64,000 bases of DNA, taken from the NCBI GenBank assembly GCA_947462335.1, contig OX381714.1:17766618-17830617 (forward strand), in the 5' to 3' direction. The DNA comes from Harmothoe impar (taxonomy: Eukaryota > Annelida > Polychaeta > Phyllodocida > Polynoidae). Shown here one piece after another: positions 1 through 13,173 of this stretch. The notes beneath the pieces were generated by a model that saw nothing but the letters and a program-made list of their open reading frames with translations, was not told the origin of the DNA and ran no database searches. The translations under genes were made by a program, and so were the position numbers. How positions within the stretch are numbered: the stretch's first letter is position 1; each line of letters begins with the position of its first letter.

Positions 1-881
1 CTCAGCCTATATATGTAGCCCTACTTGATGCAGACTCCTCCCCGTATGGTCGCCATATCTGCAGCCCTCTATCAACTCATCTAGTCACCTGCCCTGCAAG
101 TAAATACAGGCATGACATGATATTATGCCCATATTCCTAAGTCAGAAGAACTGTGTAAATGAACTGGAGATCTGGGGAAAGTATTTGTGTTATTTCTATA
201 GATAAGTAATCTAATCAATGGAACTATATTCATAAAAGCAAAATATTAATTCAGATATCCTGCAGTGCATGATTATGTCACTAAAACTTCCGTTGTTCTT
301 CCCACCACTACCATACCCACTAAACCCTTACCACCATATTTACAGCTGCTTCAGAATCTCTGCATATGTACATATGTTCCATGCCTCCCCCCTAGAAATA
401 AAGAAATGTCAAGTATAGCGACCGATATAGATGGTTTTAGATAATTGCATGTCGTCATTACACATTACACATTCTACATTATATTAGCTAGTTAGGCATT
501 CAGAGAAGGCCCGGATGGAAGATCGGCGTGTTGCCGTAATCCGGATAACGGCTGTATCCTATTAATTTAAGCATACTATGCTTTATATTACTCTAAAAGA
601 AATCTAGCATTTCATCCTTATTTGTCCTCAGGTGAAGATGGATGTTCTTGAAGTAAATTCAGCTTAAACACTGACTTCAGTTGAAACTATACATTAGCTA
701 TCAGGCTGAAGCATTCCATTAACATGGCCTGCTTTGTGCAATGTATGCTTTTCTCAAATGAATCCCTCTCAAGAACGATTTGTATTTATCAAAGGCTCTT
801 TAATGTGATACAATCTCGACTTTATAGTTGACGTTTTATTCACATATAATACATGAAGCTATGTAAGCATAAAAAACTTAC
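1..881. other. gene-free AT-rich stretch left of a first exon
   Basis: No ORF with protein character is visible. Because the exon at 882-918 reads leftward, this stretch should be the start of its first intron, and the following exon may lie left of the window. The part at about 770-950 resembles 19046-19440, so it belongs to the tandemly duplicated host backbone. Confidence 0.5.
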
Positions 882-918
882 CTGAACACAGAAGAATAAC
901 TCCAAGTAGGAGTCTCAT
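882..918 (-). CDS. first coding exon of a secreted-protein family, copy 1 (partial gene)
   Basis: On the minus strand an ATG at 918 opens MRLLLGVILLCS plus one G, then a splice donor GTAAG at 881. The peptide looks like the start of a signal peptide: Arg near the start followed by a hydrophobic run. The exon is 37 nt and ends in phase 1. The same 37-nt exon occurs at 45575-45611, 53458-53494 and 57564-57600 with mostly conservative changes, which argues for coding constraint. The rest of the gene should lie to the left and is not in the window. The mature protein cannot be identified; a conserved promoter-proximal repeat is the alternative reading. Confidence 0.5.
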
Positions 919-1091
919 GTTTCATGCCTTAATGTCCTGGGGTAGTGGTGACTTAACATAGAAAGGGGAGGTGAATGAGGTAGTGGGGGCGGGGGGGGGG
1001 GGGGTTATGCTTACTAAAGTTGCCTGATATTGTCGCCCACCTTAAGCGAGAACCACAGCCGATGTTATGGTTGAAGTCAGGTTAGGGTACA

Positions 1092-1622
1092 CAGTGGGGT
1101 GTTTCACAAGGGGAAAATAGATACAATTCATTTTTACATGTTTTCTAAGACCAACTTAATATCACCTAATGTTGATTTTATCTTGGTGTTTCACAAGTTT
1201 CAATTGTATCTACGGTCATATACTTAGATACGATTGAAAATAATGTTGCGGCTTGTGAAACACCAACTTAAGACTAACATTTGGTAAAAGTAAGTCAACC
1301 TTAATAACCATGTACGTACATAGCATTCTTGCGTGTAGTATGATATATATATTGCATGCAAAAAACGTGAAAAAAAATGTAAGGAAAATATAAGAGGGCA
1401 TGGTATGAGCTCCACGCTAATATACATTAGTTGTATTTAGATTGTAGGCCAAAGACCCTGACTTAACATCTTGGTTGTAGACCTTTGTGAAACACTTTTT
1501 ATAAGCAGTATAGAATTGATACAACCAAAAGGCGGTCTTAGTGCTTATATACACTTAACACCACCTATAGAAACACTTATTCTACAATTAATTGTATGTC
1601 CCCCTTGTGAAACACCCCACTG
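1092..1622. mobile_element. non-autonomous TIR element, GTTTCACAAG family, copy 1
   Basis: The ends are inverted copies beginning CAGTGGGGTGTTTCACAAG. A second, internal inverted pair (1187 to 1267) repeats GGTGTTTCACAAG, and the word recurs again near 1484 and 1608, so the element folds into nested hairpins. It has no coding capacity. A sister copy lies at 12725-13173; this copy has an extra stretch near 1310-1440. The CAGTG start is compatible with Tc1/mariner-type ends, but I see no clean TA duplication. Confidence 0.7.
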
Positions 1623-4600
1623 TAAGCACTGGTACTTTCACTCCACTGATAGTGTAATACTTTGATTCCCTACCTTGTTCGTTTGGGACAAACCGTTTAA
1701 GAAAAAACTCATATTGCATAATGGTGACACTGCTATAAGGCCCACCATCCACATGTCTCTAACCTGCAATGTATCTCTGTTATTTGCCAGCATATTGCCT
1801 TAAAACCACATGTATATGTTACTTTTGGTACACCAAGATGAAATGAGTATATATATATAATAAGGTCTATGCCTATTTCCTTATCCTCTACTCTTTAATT
1901 TTCTCCAATCCTGGTCATCTATACCTTACCACAATCCTTCCCCTTTCCTTCCAAGTGCGTCCCCTGTCTTGCTCTCCTACATATCCACCTTACCCAGCGG
2001 CCTCATTTACTGCCTTCCTGCAGTTGATTGTTTTTGCCCTCTCAAGCATATGTCAACAGTTTGAACTTCTTTTAGAAAATGACTCCTCATAGCAGAGGGG
2101 ATAATTATAGAGGCATGACATAGCCTACTCCCTGAGAGCTTACTCTGGACCTGTCATGTCACAGGGGCATTTAGTGTCAGCTGACAGATTGTCCTGACGC
2201 CTAATAGCATGTTTGTGTATGGGAATAATGTTAAGCTTCCAATAGTCAGCTCAGTGCCAAAGTAAGAGTGAATCAGTTTCGTAAAAACAATTGTGTAATG
2301 AACTACAGTTGAAAGTTGATTGTAGGTTTGGAATTCACATTTTCAGTTTAAAGAAAATGAGACAATAAAAGTAGTAATTTCATAAAATTTTGTTATTTTC
2401 AGATATATCCAGCCACTGCAAGACACAAAAATAACTGATATTTTAATTAAGGGAACTCAAACTCAGGCTCAAAGAAGCTGCAGTAAACGTGTTTCAAACA
2501 GAAGCTTACCAGACTGTGATCAAAGTTCTACTAGAGTGCTTCCACACCCATTGGTAATCCCTTTACACGTATGTGTGTAGGGCTGCCTTTGAAAGATAGG
2601 GTAATGGGTAAGCCTTCCCTTCACATGCAGCACATTACCAATTTAAATTGATTGGGCAAGTATGGCCCAGGATGTCCAATGGCTTACTAACCATGTTGTA
2701 TATTATTTTCAAATATGGTTCAACAATGGTGACGATAACGGTGAGTTATTATAGGGGATGATGGGTGCATTAATCACCCAGGGATCGCAGCCTGTAGAAA
2801 GGGGTCTTGCATCAGCACTCACTGATAAGAAGAGACACGTAGGGTAAGGTCTCAACCACCTGGTGTTGACAGCATGACAGAGTATCTCTACTCACCACTT
2901 CATGACAAATACATTACACCTATTATTATCAAGGTTTTCTAGTTGTTTCACCATCACTTTCACCAATTCCTCACATCTTTTCAATATCATGTAAATACAT
3001 TTGCTAATCAGGCAAGAGTTTCATTTTCTTCTTTTCCAAGAATTCTATTAAGGGGACTTCAATAAGATATCCACACTAGGGCGGAAACTCTCATACAGGC
3101 TCTTTATATCTTAACACATACAGAAGCTTCAAGGGAGGAGGAGGATTGAGTCAAAATCAAAGCGTTTTTGCAAAGACACCCTTGGGTCAATTACAATATT
3201 TGAGTAACAGAGTGCACCTTTATAACGACGGTGAGTTAAATCAGAACATTTTACTTTGGGCAGCCGTCTTGAATTTTGTCTACGCTTCAGAAATACCCGA
3301 GTTAGTACATTATATGTCTATTTTCCCTTTAAGTAGTTAATGCATGTAATCATGAGCCAGATCTCCTCGGAAATGGTCACTGTTTAAAGTGCAATTGGTA
3401 TTTTTTGATTTGTTATCTTCTAAGAGGGCCTACAGGGGGTGGATCCCACATACAATGTAACTGTTTTGTATAATATAACCCGTGAAAAATGTGCTCTCAA
3501 TCACATATTCAAATACAATGATATTTTTCAGAGGTAATTCAAGCTAATCAATTAACTATGCATTGTATTGTTTAATGCATGGTTATTGAGACACACAATC
3601 ATGATAAGTCCTTTGACAATGAGTTAACCTCTGCTTCTGAGCTGGTTTTGAGAGCTCTTACACTCTTTTGTCAATAAGGATCTATAGAGAATAGAAGGCA
3701 AAGTTATTCCATTGTAAACATTGTATGTTACACTGTAGAGAAACAAGATGCCAAATATGATGTTCCTAGTATGGTATTTCCTGCCTCCCAGTATGTAGTC
3801 AGTTGAATGTATATCTTATTTCCCAGGGTCATTGTACCCTTTTTGAATGTATCATATTCTTTACAATCTTTTGTCAATAAGGCTCTATAGAGAGTACAAG
3901 GTAGAGTTATTCCATTTTCCTCTGAAGCGGATTTTGAATAGCTCTGCACACTTTCACATAAATTCTCACATCTCTTTCTGTATTTTTGTATATATACTCT
4001 CTCCCCTGCCTGAACTCAGGTGATTGGAAATTGAATGCTAAGCTTCGGATAATATATCTAAAGTTTGAAGAACAGCGCAAATAACTTACAACTTACAGCT
4101 CAAAGCTGAGAGCTCAAAGCTATAGCCTGTACTCAGGATATCACAGATAAGTTATTTGTACTAGATAAGCTGTTGTCTGCAGATAATCCCATGAAGATTT
4201 CACATAGTAGAGAGGCAAAATTTCGAAAGAGGCCCAGAAATCACTTTAGGTGGTTACGGAATGTTAGAAGCTGGCATCCAGGCTAAAATTAAAGTTTGAC
4301 CTATAGGCTTACTGATTAAGTTTGGTATGGATGCCACACTCAAAAACCTCTTCTCTGAAATAGGGCCCGATAAAGGTAGCCATTACCAAAATTCACTATT
4401 TCTGCAATAGCTTTGCATGTAATAGTGCTCTGTCTAAAAGGACAATAACACAGGACTTAGTCTTGTTAGTAAGATCTGGCTTTTGGAAAACACTCTGCAA
4501 GCAAGTGTTTGTACTGGCTACTTTGTCAGGCCATCCCTGTCTCCTGGTATCATGAAGAAGGTTTGGCATGTAGGTTGGTTACAAAACAAACTTCCCCTTG

Positions 4601-5039
4601 TAGAGTACTACAGGGTGAGGGGGACAAGACGACTGGTGACTGGTAGCTGTATTGTAGAGATTAACATACCTACTATCAGGTGGCTAATTACTTCCATAGC
4701 ATTCAACAATACCACCTAATTAGAATCAGGTATGCAAACACACACACATCACCACAATCATATAATCATCATGGTCGGGTAGTATACGGGGATTTACAGT
4801 AATACTCATTCTGTATTGCTGTATGTGGGTAGGATTGACAGGAATGGAATGGAGAATGCACTATGGCGAATACGTAGGCTAATGAGTAATCAGGTGCAGA
4901 TTAGGCTCCCTTGTACCTAGTTTGTGATTAGTAGTTCCCTGATCAAAGCAGTTACCCTTTTGGCAGACCAAATACCATGCTAAGGAGCTAAAAACTTGGC
5001 CATGAAACATGATGCGTTAGTTTATGAATTGTTTGTTCT
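1623..5039. repeat. gene-free duplicated host backbone
   Basis: No credible gene. Several segments match others in the window at roughly 70-85 percent by eye: 1640-1690 with 47025-47080, 2070-2230 with 48540-48660 and 55640-55690, 2540-2600 with 20635-20690, 4070-4170 with 12330-12420, and 4560-4780 with 13230-13400 and 40350-40470. These are pieces of a diverged tandem array. The short ORFs inside lack domain character. Confidence 0.55.
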
Positions 5040-6575
5040 TAGACAAATTGCTCTGGTTTTACCTCAGATGCATGGCTGAGTATCAGCTATGAGACATCTA
5101 TAAATGAAGTTTTCTTCAAGACATTTGTTCTCAACTGAGACATCTGTTTCTGTTATTCAGTTCTGTCCACTAATGTTTAATATATGGACTGCAATATCCC
5201 CATGTGGTGCTCTGTGCAGCCTGCCAAGCTGCAAATAATATATTCTTTGTTGGATTTATTGGAATAGAACTCTATATTACTACTATGGCTATGTTAAGAC
5301 TTATTCTGAGATGTTTATTGCAGGTGTGGTGTCCCGCTCACCACTACAATTACAGTAACTGTAAATACCTCCTGCATGGAGTCTACATGCTTTTTAAACA
5401 CATAATTATTTCTGGGTGGTGAGTCATATCAATTGTCCAAAGCACAGGCACATCATTCCATGCCTCTATGAAGCAAACATGAGAAGAAGTTATTTTGAAG
5501 AAATTCAAACTGAGACCCCATTATTTCTGTTAGAAACAACAGGGATCAATGCTAATGAAATAACTGGGAAGTTTATGATGTTAATTGTGAGATTGAACAT
5601 CACTTGTCATGATGCTCTAGTCTAGAGCAATGAAAATTCTTATCAGGCTCTGAAGAATATTGCCAGTAGATGCACATTGTATGGAATTATAATTGGGATG
5701 TTCTCCATTGTACTTTAGAACAGATCGTTAAACTACAAGAAGTACTTGCCTATATGAATGCCACATTTTTACTTTTGGAATGTTCTCTGACTCTGCATTC
5801 TTTAGCATCTGTCGCATACATTATAATATTAGATTATTTCAAGTCCTATGTACAGAATATTAAAGCGACAAGTTCCCTTACCACTCTCAGCAGCTGATAC
5901 CTCCTTCAGAGTTATCATTAACCATACAAGATATCACTCTTGTGTTCCCTCATCCCACTGCACATGCTTCTGTCAGCCTCACATTTGGTGCAAAGCCTTG
6001 CACAGGGTCAGTCCAAGTATCCTTTCAACATTCTCACTCCACAAAATATATGCGCACTTTATACAATTTATTCTTTATCATTAAGCCACAAAAACAAGGC
6101 ATCATGGGTTTTCTAGTGAAACTAAACCTTTAATGGGATTCTTACTTCATATAGGAGATTTACTAAACACTAGGGATTATAATACAACCACCAAGCACTT
6201 TCCCAGAACTGTACTCAAAGTCTGTGAGAACAGGACCTGTGTAGGGTGGAACTTCTTTACAACACACCTGACCACTCTGTCTCTCAGCACAAGATCAATG
6301 ACATTTCCTCCTGATGTCTTCTCCAGCCTTGCAACCTATGCCTCCCTTGCAGGCTGAGATGTGACATTTTATACGGCTGTCTTAGACCATGTTCATTATC
6401 TTGGTAGGTTCTCACTCCATCCTTCTCTCGCTCATATGGATCTCCTGCCTGGCGACTGTATCAATGGTCTCATGGCCTGCTCACTGCATTGTTTTCTTCA
6501 GACAATGCTCACCTCTGTGCCTCTTACAACCCGAAAACATCAAAGCTTAGGCCTATGGATTGCAGGCATATGTGT

Positions 6576-6900
6576 TGGGTTTGTAGGGTGTAGGGTGTAG
6601 AGTGTAGGGTGTAGGGTGTAGGGTGTAGGGTGTAGGGTGTAGGGTGTAGGGTGTTGGGTGTAGGGTGTAAGGTGTAAGGGTGTAGTGTGTACGGGTGTAG
6701 GGTGTAGGGTGTAGGTTGTAGGGTGTAGGATGTAGGGTGTAGGGTGAAGGGTGTAGGGTGTAGGGTGCAGGGTGCAGGGTGTAGGATGTAGGGTGTAGGG
6801 TGTAGGGTGTAGGGTGCAGGGTGCAGGGTGAAGGGTGAAGGGTGTAGGGTGTAGGGTGTAAGGTGTAAGGGTGTAGGTTGTACGGGTTGTATAGGGTTGG
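6576..6900. repeat. TGTAGGG heptamer tandem array
   Basis: About 45 head-to-tail copies of a 7-bp unit (TGTAGGG, with variants such as TGTAAGG, TGCAGGG and TGAAGGG). The duplicated partner locus near 22620 holds only one or two units, so the array expanded here after the duplication. The unit resembles telomeric heptamers, but the array is internal, short and variable. Confidence 0.9.
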
Positions 6901-8469
6901 TTGGGTGTAGGATGTTAGGCCTTAGTAGGTATAAACCATCTAGGGAAAAGGCCCTTTTGGGTGGGATTTTAAGTTCTTATTTTGGCCATCAGAAGGCACT
7001 TTATTTGCAAAATAGTGCTCAATACATGATTACATCTCCTAGGACCAGTTTTTATATAGAATACAACAATTTTCACGAAATCATTCCATCTTTGATGCTA
7101 GCATTCTATATTTGGAATGCGAAAAGGATGTCCCATAAGCCGAAATTGGAGGTTATAATCCTAATTTCATTTTAGAAAATCTCATAAGTTACCCAGAACT
7201 GAGAACAAGGCAAAAATTCCCTCTGGAACCAAATTTAGACTAATAAATCCGATGTTATTTGTTTATTTCAGCATAAAATCGATTTTTGCATAATTATCAT
7301 TATTTACTATGGGATATAATGCATTTAGAGCTTATTTACCATTTTCAGTTTTAATGTTTGAAAAGAGATTCCAAAAAGAGTACCAGGAACTTTTGAACTC
7401 ATGATATCTCATTTTTAAAGATTATGACACCAACTTTAATAACTAATTGCCCCCTAGAGGGGTCTTTTTCCTCACGTGGTCACAAATTATGATGGGAAGG
7501 TCAGTCTTCTACCAGGGTCAGGTAACTATGTTTTATGAGATTTCTATTATACTAAAATATAACCTGTTCCTAAATTATATTCGAAAGAACATTAAATTTT
7601 GATTCTTTTCTTGTTCATCTTAAAACTATTTGCTTTCAACTCCTGAAATTCAGTTTTGTCTGATGTCTGCCCTCCATGCTTGGCACAGACACTGTGCCAC
7701 AGCACTAAATAAATGGTCTAACTATTATTCATGAGGTCATTTAGACAGGACAGGACCATCCATAGACATGAACTGGGTTGTAAAGGGTCATTATTGTAGC
7801 CTAACTAGCTGATAAGGGGGTGGGGTGACTGAGTGTAGAATGTTTTAGCAATGAACAGATGTGAAAGGAGGTGCTGTGGGGAATTAGATCAGCTCAGCTG
7901 GGACAGGCTTGGACATTGCCAGCCTTCTATTTGCAAATGTCTAATCATTATTTTCAACTAATAGTAATCCATATAGCTATCTCCGTATTTGTGGTTCAAG
8001 ATTCATATCAATGATATATTTCACGAGATTTACTATTTAACAATTTAATTGAAAAAAACTATATATAGCAATTAAATTGATGGTGTATATGTGTGGACAT
8101 CCCACCCCGCCCCTCCCTCACCTCAAGTGCATCTACCTAGGGAGCTCCCTTCATCTGGGGTCAATCATTCTATGAAAGTCTGGCCTTTCCGATGTTCTGA
8201 ACTAATGTAATGCCTATTAATGTCACTCATGGTGCATAAGTATGTATCCTCAGAGACACGTATCCCTGAGTCCTTGGTTTACCACATGTCTCTAACCCTA
8301 TTATTACAGGATATCTTGAGTTCGCCTTGATGAGTTTTTTGGGCCCCTTTTTGGTGCCTTTTTGTACATAAAAGCAGTGTAGTACGGTAAAAAAGATCGA
8401 ATGATTGTCACTTCTTACAATGCATTCCATATATAAGACAAAACAAGAAATGTTTAACTACTCTCTATA

Positions 8470-9114
8470 GGGGTGCCTCCACCAAAGACCGTCCATCCGT
8501 CCGTCCATCAAATCCGTCCAAAAAAGCAGTTTTTGACCAAAAACTGGACGGATTTGATGGACGGATGGACCAAAAGCACTTCCACCAAGGTCCGTCCGTC
8601 CATCCGTCCATCAAATCCGTCCAGTTTTTGGTCAAAAACTGGACGGATTGATGGACGGAATGGCCGGACGGATTCCGTACATCAATCCGTCCATCAATCC
8701 GTCCATTCCGTCCATCACAGATGACCCAAAATGACCAAAAAATGGACGGATTCTGTAGAAAAATGGACGGACGGAAATATCAAAATAATTTGATATTCCC
8801 GTCCGTCCATTCTGTCCATCAATCCGTCCATCAATCCGTCCAGTTTGAGGTAAAAAACTGGACGGATTGGTAAAAAACTGGACGGATTGATGGACGGATT
8901 GGCCGGACGGATTCCGTCCATCAATCCGTCCACCAATCCGTCCATTTTTAGACCACAAACTGGACGGATTTGATGGACGGATGGACGGACGGACCTTGGT
9001 GGAAGTGCTTTTGGTCTATCCGTCCATCAAATCCGTCCAGTTTGTGGTCTAAAACTGCTTTTTTGGACGGATTTTATGGAAGAACGGATGGACGGTCTTT
9101 GGTGGAGGCACCCC
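8470..9114. mobile_element. 645-bp foldback element built from the CCGTCCAT word
   Basis: The ends are inverted copies of GGGGTGCCTCCACCAAAGAC, and the whole element is close to one palindrome centred near 8792. Each arm contains many repeats of ACGGA/TCCGT and CCGTCCATC in both orientations, forming smaller hairpins inside the large one. There is no coding capacity; the ORFs crossing it are products of the palindrome. The flanks CTATA and CTTTAG are at best an imperfect target duplication. Confidence 0.8.
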
Positions 9115-10440
9115 TTTAGTCTACGTTTACAATGAAGCACTCCGCAGGCGATTACAGGACCATCATGTTCAACAATGATGATCTAAAGCAGTGAAGCAAT
9201 ACATATTTCTTACAATCATTCCTTGACATGAGATTAGGATAATTGCTTTTATGACCATTTCAAATTAATGATCATAGGTTAGATTTATTTTGACACTGCG
9301 CAATGTAGAGAAAAAAGGAAGAAGATTCTTGTAATTTAATTAAGCAGATCATTTTAAAATGATAATCCTTCATTAGCTTCACAACAGAGATTTTCAGAAA
9401 TAACCATGGGCACTGGTTAAAAAGGAATTGCTTGAAAAGAAATGTCACCAAAAGAAAATGAGCGATAGGAAAAGCCAAAAATATAATATTTCATTGAACC
9501 TACTTTTGTGTTTTTTCTGTTTCTGTACTGACAATTTACTTTAGTGGAAAAGCATTGTCATTCTATCTGTGTCTGTCTCTGCGTGTCTTGAAGTGTACAA
9601 AGCATCAAGCCGAAACATACATATTGTGAGGGGATGTCTGTACATTCTGTAAGGGAAACTTTGAAAATGTATCCACATACAATGTGTCTGTTGTGTATAT
9701 GTCTATGATGAAGTACTCTGAAAGCCTGTATAAGCAAAAAGGCCAACAAAGCACTATTAGAGTAAATAGAAGGAAACTGTGAGCTTCTGTACTAAGCTAC
9801 AACTGTTCAAATAACCATGCCTAAAAAATACCAAATATAATCCATGTAGATTTAGCTATCCACAGCAATAATACACATTAACAATAGAGGAAAAGGCTGC
9901 TTCCAAGTTGGATGTGACATCTCTTACAATAGACTCTGAGGACATCACATAAAGATATAGAGGGGATAGAAATTGTTGTTGCAAAACTCGACTCACATAT
10001 TTTCCCCTTTTCCTCTGAACTGGAGTATAAAATTGAATACTAGCCTTTTGTTAATCCTGGAATGAACTATCTAAGAATTGATTGGATAGATTTACAGCTT
10101 GCAGAGCAGCTCAAAGAACTCAGAACCAGGGTAGCTCATAGAGGTTTTTTTCCCTTGTAGTATTCATCAGGTCATGTGGGAACTCTGTAAATAGGTGATA
10201 GAGTAGCTCACAATACAGCCATTAGGGCAGAGGTGTAATGGGGTTGGGACCACTCCTTCCAGAAGGACAATAACACAGGACTCAGTCGAGGAAGTAAGAT
10301 TCCTCTTGGCTAATGTACTATACTCTACAAGCAGATGTTTGTAGTGGTTGATGTAAAGAGATTTTTTCCTTCTTAGCTCACCAATTGCTCCCAAAGCCAA
10401 AGACGAAAATAAATTTCAATCAGCATAATGTTGCCATATG

Positions 10441-12724
10441 ACATACTGAAAACATAGGCCTGGATCAAAATGTTCACAGCTGACCAATTTCGATGTTCAT
10501 GCCCCACTCACCACCTAGGATGATCATGTCACTAGAAGGCCCTACTAGACAAGAATGCAATATACAGAACCTGCCCCAGGTGATCTACTGATTAATACCT
10601 ATACCTATCTTGATCATAATTGTTTATAACAAATGGGGGAGAAGAGTTGATGAGAACCATGTATCAATTTAAAACCATAGTTACTGTGTCTGACAAAGTC
10701 CCATTCAAAGCCAAAGAATTATGGTGTTATTTTTAATCTAGATAGAATTGCATGTTGGCACATGCTGAACATAATTATACATGTGCAATGTTGCTCCTAA
10801 TCCTATCAAGGAAACCAACTGTACAAGTCTCATGACACTATATTTCCGAGGTTTAGTAAGCATTTTTCAGGGGGAGCCCAGGGGCCCCAGTCTAACCATG
10901 TATTCTAATGATGCATTGCTTATTATGCCTTTATCATGCCATCTCAAATGTTTCAGAGACAAATACATCGTAAACTGGGCTTAGCATGCAGCAAGGGCAG
11001 TTCTTGAGATTGCTTCTTTTCTTCCATAGAAAATTCTGTGTGTGGGAGGGGAAGGTAACCTTATGGCACAAACTCCTGAGTTATAAAGTTTTGGCTAATT
11101 GTTTTAATATGTGTGAGAAAACATCCTAAGCTTTCATATGATAGAGTTGTAGAGTGATTTTAAGGACTAATTGAACCATTTTGAGAAAAAATAGTGTAAA
11201 GTTGAAAGTATGATTGTGACAGAAATTTTCATAATTTTGATTAATATTCAAAATTAATCAGGCTACATCTCAAGAAGTTTTTTTCTTGGGATATTAATTC
11301 TTTGCATACTTTAAGATAAATGTTGTACACGGTTGTAAACTAAATTAGGAGTTGCCATAATGTATTTAATACAAAAAAATCAATATCTATATATTTTCCA
11401 TTTCTCGGAATAACCAGAAATAAAGACAATCGTCTTCTTGAGGCAATAAAAACCGAACTGCTTGGGTTAAAGATGTATCAAAAAGTGTTCCAAGGAGCCA
11501 AGATATATACCTTTCAATATAATCAATTTGTGAAAACATATCAAGAAATTTCCGATTTGACCCCCTTCAGCCCTAAACCTGCATGACTCAGGAGTCTGTG
11601 TCTTGTACAGCTGCCTGCCTGCCTTTCTGAACTGCAGTTGACCGCCTAGTTAACACCAGGGGGGATTAAGGCGAGGCATGTCAGGTGTGCGAATGCAACA
11701 TCCTGTGGACCAATTCCCAAGACAAGCTATAAATAATCACTTATCACCACAAACAACTACTCATCTAGTCTGACACATAATCTGAGAAGGGCTTGAGAAG
11801 CATTGACTGTCTGGTCTGTGTCCACTAGGAGGATTACGGCCCACATAAACATGAGGTGAAGGTGACTAGAATAATTAGAGTTATCCAGGTTATCTAGGTA
11901 CGACTTTCATATAATTATTACATATTAAGTTACCATGGTGATAAGCAGACAAGGTACTTTCATATAATTATTACATATTAAGTTACCAGGGTAATAAGCA
12001 GACAAGGTACTTTCATATAATTATAACATATTAAGTTACCATGGTAATGAGCAGACTAGGCTAAAATCAGGTATGTATTACAAAGTGGAATATCATAAAT
12101 GTCATTAGGTTAAGTAAGACACAAGGCATGAGTTTGGTTGAAATTGAGCACTTAAACAGTCCTGTTTATTTAGACAAGTGCAGATCAATAAGACAGATAC
12201 AAAAGGGTCACTTTTTCTCTCTCAGTGCCCTGAGTATAAATACATAATACTAACAACAGTCAATAATTCATAAATCGAAAGACAGCAGCCTTTAAACGCG
12301 CGGATACAGTTCAGTTTAAACTTAAGTTTAGAGTTTGCAGAGCAGCTCAAATAACTCACAACTCAAAGCTGAAAGTCAAAGCTACAGCCTTTCCTCAGGT
12401 GATCACAGATCAACTATGTTGCACTAGATACACTGTTGTAAGTCTGACGATAATCCCCACTCAGAGATATAAACTAATCCGTGTATTTGGCAGCTAATCT
12501 GGGAGCTCCCTTGATATGTAAAATACAGCTTACATTGTAACTGGTGCTGTTCCAGGAATGGGTGGTAGTGGTGGGGCTGCACGTGAGGGACTGGGTCATA
12601 TACACAGGTGAGGTGGTAGAATGTCCGGTACAATTACATAGTAGGTAAGGGTCATGGGCACAGGTGAGGAAACAGGTATGTAGGGTATACTTTTAATATA
12701 TGTGAGGGGAGTGGGGAGCCTGCC
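10441..12724. repeat. gene-free duplicated backbone with a 53-bp tandem repeat
   Basis: No gene recognised. The segment 11610-11850 is homologous to 42590-42805, and 12330-12420 to 4070-4170. Three copies of a 53-bp unit sit at 11903-12061. Confidence 0.5.
11903..12061. repeat. 53-bp unit, three tandem copies
   Basis: Units start at 11903, 11956 and 12009 with ACTTTCATATAATTAT and differ at only a few positions, so this is a recent local expansion. There are no spacers and no CRISPR character. Confidence 0.85.
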
Positions 12725-13173
12725 CAGTGGGGTGTTTCACAAGGAGAAAATAGATACAATTAATTGTACATGTTTTCTAAGACCAACTTAATATCACCCA
12801 ATGTTAATTCTATCTTGGTGTTTAACAAGTTTCAATTGTATCTATGGTCATATACTTAGATACAATTGAAGATAATAATGCGGCTTGTGAAACACCAACA
12901 TAAGACTAACATTTGGTAAAAGTAAGTCAACCTTAATAACCATGTAGCATTAATCTAAAATACACTCCCCTTGTATGATGACCACATCTAGATTGTAGGC
13001 CAAAGACCCTGACTTAACATCTTGGTTGTAGACCTTAGTGAAACACTTTTTATAAGCGATATACAATTGATACAACCAAATGTCGGTCTTAGTGGTTATA
13101 TACAATTAACACCTCCTATAGAAACACTTATTATACAATTAATTGTATATCCCCCTCGTGAAACACCCCACAG
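12725..13173. mobile_element. non-autonomous TIR element, GTTTCACAAG family, copy 2
   Basis: Same architecture as 1092-1622: a CAGTGGGGTGTTTCAC start, an inverted copy at the right end, and an internal GGTGTTT(C/A)AC inverted pair at 12819-12899. It is shorter because the middle differs. Non-coding. Confidence 0.7.

Larger units (their letters stand above)
5040..10440. repeat. segmental duplication, copy A (partner at 21100-26709)
   Basis: Blocks here align in order with 21100-26709. Examples are the segments around 5600-5640, 6415-6600, 6890-6930, 7490-7530, 7670-7950, 9290-9770 and 10200-10400, which match 21180-21240, 22430-22620, 23705-23750, 23755-23800, 24145-24420, 25680-26170 and 26636-26710 plus 28396-28410. 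The two copies carry different insertions: copy A alone has the heptamer array (6576-6900) and the CCGTCCAT palindrome (8470-9114), whereas copy B alone was hit by the 26.7-39.8 kb elements. No gene is visible. Confidence 0.75.

Noticed and set aside
997..1004. Poly-G tracts here and near 43497, 45111, 51258 and 61803
   Set aside because: Simple mononucleotide runs, possibly with length errors; no further structure.
6576..6900. A true telomere end
   Set aside because: Short, degenerate and flanked on both sides by unique duplicated sequence.
8473..8958. ORFs of 76-108 aa on both strands
   Set aside because: They fall entirely within the CCGTCCAT palindrome and mirror each other.
11903..12061. 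CRISPR-like direct repeats
   Set aside because: Head-to-tail 53-bp units with no spacers, in an animal genome.
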